From positions 310,001 through 374,000 of the forward strand of contig VIIQ02000020.1 of NCBI GenBank assembly GCA_007449985.2: a DNA stretch of 64,000 nt, written 5' to 3'. The DNA is from Desmodesmus armatus. Lineage: Eukaryota > Chlorophyta > Chlorophyceae > Sphaeropleales > Scenedesmaceae. Below are positions 38,222 to 48,645 of this stretch, one piece after another. Made by a program: the position numbers and the translations under genes. The notes below the pieces were generated by a model. That model was given only the letters and a program-made list of their open reading frames with translations, was not told where the DNA came from and searched no databases. The first letter of the stretch is position 1. Each line of letters starts with the position of its first letter.

Positions 38222-39739
38222 CCCTTTTCTGCACTTGGCAGCAAAGTTGCAGGGGTGCAAGGATCACGCAGCAAGAGCCCCGACAGTGGCGCTGTCTCCA
38301 GCCCAGGAACCACCCCCAGAGGCATCACAGGCTGGGGTTCAGGGTTTGGAGCAGACCCCCACTGGAGCGCAGTAGCAGCAGCAGCCGAGGCTGCTGACGC
38401 TGTGCTGGCTAGCAGCAAGGGCGCTACTGCTGCTGCTCCTCCTACTGCTGCCGTTGCTCGCGGTGCTGCTAGTACTACTGCTGCTGCTGCTGCTGCTGCA
38501 GCAGCAGTTGGTAACCGCAGGGTGAGCAGAGAAGCCTCTGTGGCCTCGAAGGCATCGAAAAGGGTCACCCTGCAGTCGGACCACAGCAGCAACTCAACCA
38601 CATCCAACTCTGGGGCAGCAGCAGCGGCTGCTGCGGCGGCAGCAGTGGCAGCAGTGTCGGCCGCAGCCGCCGCAGCAGAAGCTAAGGCTGCTGCTGCTGC
38701 TGCCAACAGCCTTATGGGCAGTCTGATGTACGCAGAGCAAGTAGATGCTGCAGCATATGCTGCGTCTCAGCAGCAGCAACAGCAGCAGCAGCAGCTGGCC
38801 GAGGCCTGGGAAGCACACCAGCAGCAGCAGCAGCAGCTGGCATGGCAGCAGCAGCAGCAGTGGGGTCCACAAGCAGAGGACTCCGATGACTCCTGTATGT
38901 TGCCAAAAGAGAAGCGCTGCCTGCTGCTGTGCCCGCACCCTGAGGTGTCCAGCAATGACTCTGCAGGGACCTTAGACAGTGCGATGTACTATGTTGAGCG
39001 AGGTGGCAGGGATGGGGGGCCAGGAGGTAGCGCAGACCTGCTGCAGCAGCAGCTGCTGGAGCAGCAGCAGCAGGCGCTCTGGCAGGAGGAGCAGCAGCGG
39101 CTGAAGCAGCAGCTGCTGCTGGAGGAGGAGCATAGGATGATGGAGGTGCAGGGGGCTGGTGTGCAAGGCAGAATGCAGCAGGGTGCGCAGCTGCTGCAGC
39201 AGCAGCAGCAGCAGCACAAAGGCAGCAAGAGCAAGAAGGGTCCTGTCAAGGATGAGGCCTTCTGGGGTTTTGAGGAGCAGCTGCTGCGGCAGCAAGTGCT
39301 AGAGCACGAGCGGCAGCAGCTGCTACAGGAGCATGAGCAGCAGCAGCTGCTGGAGCGGCAGCTTGCTGACAGGCATGCGCTGCTGCAGCACTGGGATAAG
39401 GAGCAGCAGCAGCTGCTGCAGCACTACCACATGCAGCAGCAGCTTTGGGAGCAGCACTGCAGGCTGCAGCAGCAGCGGTATCTGGCGGAGCAGGACGCCG
39501 CGTGGGAAGAGGAATGTCGGCGTCAGCAGAAGCGTCGCCACCGGGGCAACAGGCGCCGATACTCGCTCGCAACGAGCGAGGCGACGTCCACAGTCGCGGT
39601 CAGCGTCTTCACCGACGACTGCAGTCGCGATGGATCGCCATGGGAGCACCACGCGTCAGCACCGTACCAGCCGCAGCAGCTGCAGCACGCGACGTGCTTG
39701 CCCTCCCCGTTGGGCAGGCGGGGCCCCGGACACGCGTAG
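28325..39739 (+). CDS. Giant low-complexity Ser/Ala/Gln-rich protein
   Basis: Best-supported exons are 28325-28949, about 29800-31340, 31640-37129 and 37787-39739. The last three join cleanly in phase 0 (FFQ|EPAFQPF and SAYLQ|YLKQQSQL). The join after the first exon is not resolved, because its donor leaves phase 1, so an exon is missing or the first exon belongs to another transcript. The product would be about 3200 aa. It is mostly poly-Ala, poly-Ser and poly-Gln, with many SP/TP sites between about 34230 and 34760 (RSRSTSPN, NASPPRSNSP) suggesting phosphorylation by proline-directed kinases. The C-terminal ~250 residues form a Gln/Leu/Glu-rich probable coiled coil, then a basic patch (RRHRGNRRRYS). 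I recognise no folded domain. A disordered scaffold is possible but is inference. Confidence 0.65.
29393..29490 (-). mobile_element. SINE 3' fragment
   Basis: Its reverse complement matches the last ~90 bp of the SINE at 26672-26931 (GCCAGCCAGT, then GGATTA, a C-rich run and CCAAAACCAA). It lies inside an intron of the large gene. Confidence 0.6.
37366..37840. repeat. Tandem copies of a splice acceptor and exon start
   Basis: A ~140-bp unit running from CCATGCCATGCTGTC through CCTGTGCAG and the exon start TACCT[CG]AAG[GC]AGCAGTC occurs at 37546-37688 and again at 37689-37830. A 5' partial copy lies at about 37366-37440. Both full copies carry the acceptor and the first ~50 exon bases. Only the distal one is in frame with the rest of the last exon (37787-39739). 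Confidence 0.8.
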
Positions 39740-41718
39740 ACGGGGTTTTGCCCTGAGCGGGAGTACGATGTTTGGGTGATGAATGTGCTCTATGCACGGC
39801 AACTTCGTGTGGGGAGGCCGTGCGAAGACTGTTGTGGGAACGCCTGGCGGGACGGCCCTTCGTGATGGGGTTCGGCCGGTTCCGGTGATTTGGGTGAGCT
39901 GGTTGACGGTCACATAACTATCCCCATGCTTTCGAAGGATCACCGCGTTTGAGCTTACGGTGTGGTTATGGTACGTGGTGGGGTCAGGACCAAGAGCGCG
40001 CTGTTTTTGTGCGCCGAGGCTACCTTGATTGGTGACTGCGGTCGAGCAAAAGCATGTGCGCGGCATGAACATGTGGGCGCATATTCGTCTTGTCAAGAAC
40101 AAGTGGTGATGGGTCGACACTGCGGGATGCAACAGCCAGCTGTTTGTCGCTGCCATGCTGAGTCAGTCTGTTGGCAGAAGCTTCCAAGCAGCTGGCTGCC
40201 TTGTCAGACAGGCTGTGCAAGAGTGTGCAGCCCCCTTTTCTGGTGCTGCCCACCTTTCGCTGCTGAGCGGGCGCTGCAATGCTTTCTTGCCCCCAAGGCG
40301 CACCTGTGTTTCACCAGGGCAGCGGTGAAGGCCTCTCCGGCGCTTTTTCAAGGTCCCTCCTATGGAATGCGTCTTGCATTTGGTTGCACTGTTGCCCAGG
40401 GCTCAGCATCATGTCAGTCAGCCTGATTAGTCAGCCTGATTGGTAATGGTGCGTGGGTGTTCTTTTGTGTCGCAGCGATGCTGAGATTTTCGGCTGAGTG
40501 CTGCGGGTTGTGTTGGCAACATCTGCATAGGTACATAGCTTTCATTGATACGTACATATTCATCACACTTAAGTGCTGCCGTACTGTGCTGTGGCAGCAG
40601 CAGGCATGTTGTGTGCCCTTGTGGTCACTGCACAAGAAGCAGCGTGGCTGCATGCCAATCTATTTATCTACCTTACTTTAGATGCTGTTGCAGGCATGTC
40701 ACAAATAGATGCACGCTGTGCTGTCAATCCCCTCAGATACTTCGTGAGTGGCAGTAAGCATCGGGGTGAAGGCGAAGCACAGCTACTTCACATGACCATA
40801 GTGGTTGTTGACTTGGTGCTGTTGTAGCAGGTGGCTTGTACACACATGGGGACACAGAGGAGCCAAGTGTCGCCCTCATGCACACACACAACCAGCACGC
40901 ACTTGCGTGTGCTCTGTTTCATGCTCGGGTTTCTGCGCCCGCCGTCTGCCAGTACTTGAACGCCCTTAGCATGCGACGCGCTTGCCGCAGTGGAGAGCTG
41001 CAGCCAATCAACGCCATGTCGGTGGTATGCGTGCAGGAGGATGCCTGAGCAGTTCGGTATGTTGTGGCGATGTATGCTGTGGTGCAGCTTGGATCTCTGT
41101 TCTCACAGTGCACGACACCGGTCCATTCCACTTCTATGGTCAACATTGTGGTGTCATCCCTATACTGGGCTCTGTACACTGACAGTCTTATGAATAACCG
41201 CGTGTTGCACAACAGCTGCTGATTAGTATGCCCCAGCACAACTGATGCTGCTGCCCCAATGCTCGGTGTGCAGAGACTAACTCTGCCATAATCACACTAG
41301 GGTATATGGTGTTTACAGAGCCTTGGGAGTGCTTGGGTTCTGCTTAGCCTTTGTTTTCTTGCGCCTTTGACTGTGGAGGTGTTATGTGGGTGCTGATGGG
41401 CTGGGGGTGAATGCTGCACGGTGACTGTGCTGTGCTGTGCTGTGCCTGTGTTGGGCTGCAGAGACGTTTTCAAGTCGTGGTGACTTGTGGCATGTGATAT
41501 CTGAAGGTTGTCACATGCTTGGACGAGGCTCGCAATGGTGGATGGGGCACTGCAACTCACACATTGTTTCTGCATTCTGTTGAGGGTTACTCATGACTTT
41601 TGAAACCCTATGATCACCTTGATCCAGAGTGCCGTGGGCCCAATCAGCTGTGATGATTGCTGTGCTACTTGCAAACAGCACACAGGCAGACTTGACCTGA
41701 TCGCCCCTTGTGACTGAG

Positions 41719-41765
41719 GGGTTCAGGGTTTGAGGTTTTGGGTGGCCCCCTAAAACCCTGAACCC
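41719..41765. repeat. Fold-back of telomere-like sequence
   Basis: GGGTTCAGGGTTT (41719-41731) and its exact reverse complement (41753-41765) are separated by 21 bp. The arms resemble degenerate GGGTTTA repeats. Confidence 0.7.
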
Positions 41766-42919
41766 AAGCCTTGCGCCACGACCGCGTGAGTGGGGTTTTA
41801 CGGAGTGTGTTAACAGCAACACCCTGCAGCAGGGTGGATGCAGCCTGTAGCCCACTGTAGGTAATCAGGTGTTGTGGTTTATGAAGAAAGGAAGCACTGC
41901 CAACGCATGCCGCAGCAGCAGCAGTGTGGGAGGCTCTGCACCGAGGTCATGACCTACTGACTTCTCTCTTCCTTCTTTTTGGGGCGCATGTTGGTGGCAC
42001 AGATTGGTGATGCCCCTGCCTACGTGTTAGAGTTCTGGCTTCTGTCTTTGGGATCAGCCCAGTGGGAATGGCATGGGCGGGGCAGCAGGGAATTCCTGCT
42101 GCTGTCGGTTTAGGTTGCAAACCTTACCGGGTGCGGTCAGGCTGTGTTGGGTGGTTGGGTCTGCTGCATGCCAAGCAAGCATGAGTGGCTGGCACCTTGC
42201 ATGTGGGCTGTCTGTGATCACCTATGGGCTGCGGTGGGGCTGTTGTCGCGGTTGCAGACTTGCTGAAAAGTCTGGAGGTTCTCTGTGCAAACCCTGACAG
42301 TGACTGCTACAGGGTTTTGATTTGGACCTGCTGCTGCATGGGGCGGCTACCGGGGGCACAATTGTGACAGGCTCAGAATGCCGAGTGATTTTGACCGATG
42401 AATACTGACCAGCTATGCATGGTGTGTGGTTTGGCGCCATATGCATGTGGCTGGCCGTGTTGGAGTGACTTTTGACTTGCGGTTTGACTTTCAGGGGGGT
42501 CAACAGATGTCAACCTCTCACCAAGGAATTTGTGCTGCTGGTGGGCTATCAACTAGACTTTCTCTTTCTTTGGTTGTGGATTGGTCTGATTACTTTGTAT
42601 CTCTCACAGAGCGCATGTTGTGCCTTGCAGCAAGGTCCTTGCTGTACGGCAACATAGAGCTGTTGACCATATGTTATATAACACGCACTGTAACGTCAGC
42701 ACGCCCAATGTGCCATCCGGCCGTCAGTTGGTGTTCGTGACAAACCTGGGCCCGGCTGTGAGCAAGTGCTGCCCTGCAGTAGCCTTTCCCACCCTACAAT
42801 GTCACTGAATGATTCAAGCAGTACACCATGCCTGACCCCAACTCAAACTTCCTGCACCAGCACAACCCCACTACTAGCTATATGATATGGTAGCACAGGC
42901 CCAGTCACTTTTCATCACT

Positions 42920-43370
42920 GGCACCTTTTCAACAATCACATGTATGCTCAACATGCCTGGTGAGCTCCACTTACAGTCAGTAGTGAAGGCCTTGCCTGGA
43001 AGATGCTATCTGTACCCTGCTCTAGACATTCAAGGCAGCGCCAGGTTCACGATGACTCACAGTCCCCAATGTCTAGCAGACTGCAAAGACGTGGCCTCCT
43101 CACCATGTAAAGACCCATGGAACGCATGGTGCTTGTCATCTTTAGCGCCTTGTCAACACGCACATGCATGCTCAACATGCATTTGATGGGCTTCGCTGGC
43201 AATGAGCACTGGAGAGTTGCTACTAGGAGATGCTATCATCTGTAGATGCTATCACCCTGCTCTGGACATTCAAGGCAGCACGAGGTGCGCAATCACTGAC
43301 AGTCCCCACTGACTAGCTTACTGCAAGAAAGTGACCTCCTGACAATGTAAGAACGCCATGACCTACCGGA
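42920..43370. repeat. Diverged ~230-bp direct duplication
   Basis: 42921-43115 and 43146-43355 share blocks such as CACATG.ATGCTCAACATGC, AGATGCTATC, ACCCTGCTCT.GACATTCAAGGCAGC and GTGACCTCCT, offset by 225 to 240 bp. Neither copy looks coding. Confidence 0.7.
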
Positions 43371-44111
43371 ACCCTTATAGCATTTGTACATCGCTGTCCT
43401 GTCTTGCACAAGAGAAAGATCACCCTATCGCCAGTGCAAGGTCGATCGTGTGAACTTGACCACCAACCACTGGGTGTTCAAACTCGCTGCTGTCTATGCA
43501 GGCTGGCGGCTGGTCAGGACCCCAAACCATTCAAGTTGAGCAATCAGTAACTCTGGCCGTGCTGGTTCAAGCTCTGAGCAAGGAAACAGTTACCAAAGAA
43601 TCTTCTGTGCATGCATGCATGCACTACTGCATCTCCCTCCATGTAACGGGCACGGAACCCTCCTCCCTCAAACCACCCAAAGGTCAGCAGGAGCAGGAGC
43701 AGCAAGACCTGAAGTCACACCACACACTCCCTGAGCCAAGTCCCCTCACACACACTCTGCACAGAACAACACAGCTGCACACATGCATTACTACCTGCTC
43801 CCATCAATCACTGCGCATGCCATCCTGCTGCTGCTGCAGCCGTGGCAAGCTGCGCTGACATCACACCCCCCGCTGACGGTGACCTGTCATCCACGCAACA
43901 GCAGTAGCTTAAACCCTGACCTGCTGCAGCAGCTGAACCCTGCAAACCCCTAGCAACAGCTCTGAGGAGCTTTGCTGTGTGAGGTATGTGTGCTGACACA
44001 CCTGCTGGCAGCTGTACTGCTGTACTGCAGCCCCTGGCTACATACAACAGATGCCGAGCACTGCTGAAGGGAGCGCCATCACACCAGTTCATTGGTTGAG
44101 GGTTGGGTTTG

Positions 44112-44126
44112 AACCCTAAACCCTAA
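44112..44126. repeat. Interstitial telomere-like motif
   Basis: AACCCTAAACCCTAA is two units of the Arabidopsis-type repeat, preceded by GGGTTTG in the opposite orientation. A degenerate CCCTAA-like run also occurs at 47331-47360 inside a SAM synthetase intron. Such short runs can arise by chance or by break repair. Confidence 0.45.
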
Positions 44127-44175
44127 GTAGTGTGTGGGCACCAGGAGGGAGCAGTAATAGATGTCGGCAGGGTGT

Positions 44176-47100
44176 TTATGCACTGCCACCCTCCAGAGCC
44201 TTCACGGTCTCCCAGGTGAAGTCTGCATGACAGCAACAGCAACAGCGCCATACACACTCAGTCTCACTCAATTTGGTCTCACTCGTTCTGGACACACACG
44301 CAAGAACCGCGCCAGCCTCAATCAATGCCATACCACGATTTTGACCATACTGGCGCCGCAGTGACCACAAATCCGGGCCTACTTAGAGCATCCGTGTCAA
44401 GAAAACAACGCAGGACGGAGACCCTAGGAACACAGTTGTGATGCAGAAAAGCGATACTGCTGTCGCGCATAGCCAAGCCACCTAACACCGACTTGTTTTT
44501 TGGCTGCTGCACCAGCGCCCCGCACCTGCGTCGTCACGCCCGAAGTGGCCGTAGGCTGCTGTCTTCTGGTAGCGCATGTTGCCGCCACGCATCATGTCCA
44601 GGTTGCGGGCAATCATTCCTGCAGCAGCAACAGTGCGACAACCAACACCTTCATATACTGTTCTGGACACCAGCTTCGGATCCACACAACACAACCAGCA
44701 GCATTCAGCAGTATGCACCAACAATGGTGGACTAGCAGCAAAATGACCTTCATATCATAACAAATATATATGATGTTTTATTTATTTATTTATTTTCACC
44801 TGGCCTGAAGTCGAATGCCTTCTTGACTGCTGCCAGGATGAGCTTGTCGTTGGTGCCCTCCTTGGCGGTCTGGTAGGTGTCCACGTGGATGGACAGGGGC
44901 TCAGCAACACCAATGGCGTACGACACCTGCATAGACACACAGCTCTCTTAGTCATTGCGCAAGGCATGTTGAGACAGGTGAGAGGTGGTGCAGCTTGGTG
45001 ACTACAGATACGAGGTCTCAGGGGCTCAGCAACACCAATGGCGTACGACAACTGCACACAGTAAATCATATGCACTCTTTTGATTACACATAGCATGTTG
45101 GCGGCTGAGTGATACCAGGGGCACAGGGCGCCTGGCAGGACACACAGGACATACAGCCAGACCCTGAGCACAATACAGTACTCCCATACAGTACAGCCAG
45201 TACAGATTATGCAACGCACCCAGACACAGTGACAAAACCTCAACATCAGCCCAACACTGGGTAGTGTCAAAAAAGTGCCATGACCCCCAGCCCAAGGCAC
45301 CGACCCACCTGCACAAGGCAGCGGCGTGCCAGGCCAGCAGCCACCACAGACTTTGCCGCCTGGCGCGCAATGTATGCGCCGGACCTGTCCACCTTGGTAG
45401 GGTCCTTGCCGCTGAATGCACCACCACCGTGTGCACCCCAGCCGCCGTATGTGTCGATGATGATCTTGCGCCCGGTCAGGCCGGCATCACCGTGGGGGCC
45501 ACCAATCACGAAGCGACCTGCGGGCAAGGAGAAAGGGGTGGGAGGGCGGCAACAACAAGAGAAGGCTGAGAGAGAGTTTAAGTTGACAGGTAAACTTCAT
45601 CTAGCACGCCTACTCAATCACGAAGTCAAAGAGCCACCAAACCTGCAAAAAGTAGCTGGTGGAAGCACACACTTGCACAAGGAAGCAGCCGCCTGCTGAA
45701 CACCACAAAGCTGCGTGCTGGCATGCTTCACATGCACGACACAACCCTGCAAAGTCTGCCAGGCCCCTACGCTTCACAAAAAAAAGCCATGTCCACCCAC
45801 CTGAGGGGTTGAGGTGGAAGATGGTCTTCTCATCGAGGTACTTCTCAGGTACGACAGGCTTTATCACATGCTCCATCAGCTCCTGTGGGTGTGAGTGAGG
45901 GGGGGGGGGGAGATGGTCAGAGACAGAGGGGTTGGCACGAACCTATAAGTTTCAGCCAGTTCAAACTACATATTTGTCCTTTGCACCTGCCAGAGGCCAG
46001 TCTGTCCAACATCACCACGCACTGCAGTACCCTCCCCCCCTCCCCATGTAAAGATGCCACTGTGCATGCCATTCTCGCTTGCTGTCGCCAACACATCCCC
46101 GAAGCCCTCTCAAGGATGCTAGCATCCTCCAACTCTCCAGCCAGCTTCCTCCCTCATCATGTTTCACCACCATATGGGAGGCCCTTATACACCCTTGATC
46201 CTGTGCTCACCTTGTGGATGGTCTCGTTAGAGACATCAGGGCTGTGCTGTGTTGAGATAAGGATGGTGTGCACGCGCACAGGCACCACTGCACCACCCTC
46301 CTTGCTGTACTCAACAGTCACCTGCAGCCACAGTATAGCACAGCACAGCACGCAAGGCAGAGGATCAGCAGTGTTCAGCGTGTGTAAGGACTTCAAGCGC
46401 ATTGTTGTAGCCCAGCATGGTGCCCCACACCCACACGCACACCACACACATGTTCACTCACACTCCACATGATGACCAAAATCACCAACGCACCAGAGTG
46501 TCGCCGCATGCGCCATCAAGCCACGGTGCGCAGCCCCCTCCCCGTCACCCACTGACTGCACTCCCCCCCCCCCCCCAAAATGTGCATGCCGGCCCTCAAA
46601 AGACAGTGTGCAGGCGCCTAGCCACAGGGTACCCCCTCGCCCCACTGCCCCCCTCCTCGCTCCAACCCCCACTGCCTGCACGTCTCCCTCGCACCTGGGT
46701 CTTGCCGTCAGGGCGCAGCCAGGGGCAGGTGCCGTCCTTGCGGACCTCTGTGAGCCTGTAGCCCAGCTTGGTGGCCAGCACGTGTGTGAGGGGCATCAGC
46801 TCAGGGGTCTCATCGGTGGCATAGCCAAACATGTGACCCTGGTCACCAGCACCTGCACATCACAGGGATGATCATTGATCGTTTAGTCATCATTAGTAAC
46901 CGACTTATTAGTAACCCTGTTCTGCCCCCTACTGACATACACAGTGTTTGTTGACTAGCCTGCACTCATACTCCTGCCCTGTTCCACTCAGCTGCCTTCA
47001 GGGTTGGACTGCTCAGCACCACCTGGCCACCGCCGTCAACACACCCCTAACGTCACTGACGTGCTGGAACCCCACAGCAGCTGCCCCGCAGCCCCCATCT

Positions 47101-48645
47101 ATCTGCCACCAACCCTCGACAACAGCCCATCTGACAGTGAACCCCCTTCCCCTGCTCCCCACATGACGCCTTTTATGCTGCAGTCCTCAATCCTCCTTGC
47201 AAGCAAACTTATGATAATCAAGCGTAACCACCCGAACCCCTGAGGCGCATGGCTGGGCGGGTGGGCATCCTTCATGCTCGCAACAGAGTATTGAGTGCCC
47301 TTCACACTCCCCAGCCCCCCCCCCCACAGCCTAAACCCTTAGCCCTAGCCTTAACCCTAACACAACTTCAGCCCCCCACCTGTCTCCTCCAGTGTCTTTG
47401 TGCCCATGCCGTGCACACCCTGGCCAATGTCAGGGCTCTGCTCCTCAATGTGGACCAGCACCTGCACAGCAATAACCACACAACACACAGGAATAGTGTG
47501 AGGACACATGCAGTATAGGCTGATGAGGGAACAGTATGGAACAGTCGTAGTGCAGCCCCAGCACCCCCATGCTGACACCCTGCCAGCATACAGTCCGACA
47601 TGTCATAGCAATAGCCACAGTACTGTTGACTAACCCATCAGGTGCTGTTGTCTGACCCGCCATCTGATGTTGACTTTGATGTTGACTAATCCCCCAGGTG
47701 CTGTTGACTAACCCACCTTGCATGTGTCAGCGTCCAGGCCGACGTCCTCGCTTGTGAAGCCAATGCCCTTGCGTGTCTTGCGCACAGCAATAGCCTCAGT
47801 ACTGTTGACTAACCCCCCGGGTCCTGTTGACTAACCCTCCAACTAATGGTGACTAACCCACCTTGCATGTGTCAGCGTCCAGGCCGACGTCCTCGCTTGT
47901 GAAGCCGATGCCCTTGCATGTCTTGCGCACAATCTCCTCGTAGTTCACCTTGGCCTTGGTGGTGATCTCACCAAACACCATCACCATGCCGGTCTTGGTG
48001 GCAGTCTCGCAGGCAACCTGAAACAGCAGTGTGGGGCAGTGTGGGGCGGCAGGCAGCAGCAGCACAAATGTGAGGCAGCATCAAAAACACCATCACCATG
48101 CCGGTCTTGGTGGCAGTCTCGCAGGCGATCTGAAACAGCAGAGAATGTGAGAGAGTGTGAGAGAAAAAGAGACATAACGGCTGACGAACGGCTGATAAAT
48201 CACTCCAAAGGCAAGAACCCTACCCCTGATGCAGCCTACACAGTACCCCAAGGGGGACTCTAACCAAGGAATGGGAGGGACTGCCAGGACCACTCCACTC
48301 TGCTGCTGTGCGGCCGCGGCAGAAACTGCTGTACCGCCAACTCCCCGCACAAAACCCTTCGGCACCTGCTGCTGCTTCTCAAGAAGGTGTTGGCACTGGA
48401 AAGGCTGTCTGTCTTTGCATCTCCTATTACCCATCCTGCTGTTGCTCTGCTGCTGGCTGTTGGCTGGTCCTGCTGCTTTGGTCCTGGTGTGGGCCTGTGC
48501 TGGCCGGACTGACCTTGGAGAGGGGGTCCTGCTCCAGGCATGCATCCAGAATGGCATCTGAGACCTGGTCGCAGAGCTTGTCGGGGTGACCCTCGTTCAC
48601 GCTCTCAGAGGTGAACAGGAAGTTGTCCTCGTGACCCAGAGTCAT
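44176..48645 (-). CDS. SAMS: S-adenosylmethionine synthetase
   Basis: This enzyme makes S-adenosylmethionine from methionine and ATP (EC 2.5.1.6), normally in the cytosol. Ten exons join in phase: 48514-48645, 47862-48017, 47380-47461, 46695-46852, 46211-46321, 45801-45882, 45309-45517, 44800-44926, 44526-44618 and 44176-44222. The product is 398 aa, the usual length for plants and algae. Key motifs are [15 protein letters not shown] near the N-terminus, the [15 protein letters not shown] signature spanning exons 3-4, [13 protein letters not shown] and the phosphate-binding [16 protein letters not shown] in exon 7, and [12 protein letters not shown] with DFTWETVK at the C-terminus. Exon 9 must end at 44526; reading through it gives a wrong tail. 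The start is the first Met of the conserved N-terminus. A leader intron appears to end exactly at the ATG. Exons 2 and 8 have partial copies in flanking introns. Confidence 0.97.
45020..45055 (-). pseudogene. Partial copy of SAM synthetase exon 8
   Basis: About 36 bp match the 5' end of exon 8 ([10 protein letters not shown]) almost exactly, including an AG at the acceptor position, 94 bp upstream of the real exon in transcription order. It has no donor, so using its acceptor would disrupt the message. Confidence 0.8.
47620..47861. repeat. Intronic minisatellite TGTTGACTAACCC
   Basis: Variants of TGTTGACTAACCC recur about seven times, alone and flanking the exon-2 fragment (for example at 47625, 47682, 47703, 47802 and 47827). 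The repeats lie in the intron after exon 2 and probably helped the local duplication. Confidence 0.75.
47717..47785 (-). pseudogene. Partial copy of SAM synthetase exon 2, 3' half
   Basis: About 69 bp match the end of exon 2 ([18 protein letters not shown]) with very few differences and retain the GTGGGT donor. The acceptor half is missing. It lies 77 bp downstream of the real exon in transcription order. Confidence 0.85.
48085..48141 (-). pseudogene. Partial copy of SAM synthetase exon 2, 5' part
   Basis: The acceptor CTGTTTCAG and about 45 bases of exon start ([14 protein letters not shown]) are repeated upstream of the real exon 2, with no donor. The first codon reads Ile instead of Val. 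Confidence 0.85.

Larger units (their letters stand above)
39740..44175. other. Intergenic region, no supported gene
   Basis: It lies between the 3' ends of two convergent genes. Frames are short, the longest 154 codons at 39962-40426, with no motif I recognise. It holds a 13-bp fold-back (41719-41765), a diverged direct duplication (42920-43370) and a short telomere-like run (44112-44126). Confidence 0.45.

Noticed and set aside
37837..38706. 289-codon minus-strand frame
   Set aside because: Mirror of the poly-Ala/Gln-coding plus-strand exon, with no splice signals or motifs of its own.
44482..44724. Read-through C-terminus of SAM synthetase ending QKTSRC
   Set aside because: Splicing at 44526 to the exon at 44176-44222 restores the conserved DFTWETVK end in phase, so the read-through tail is intron sequence.
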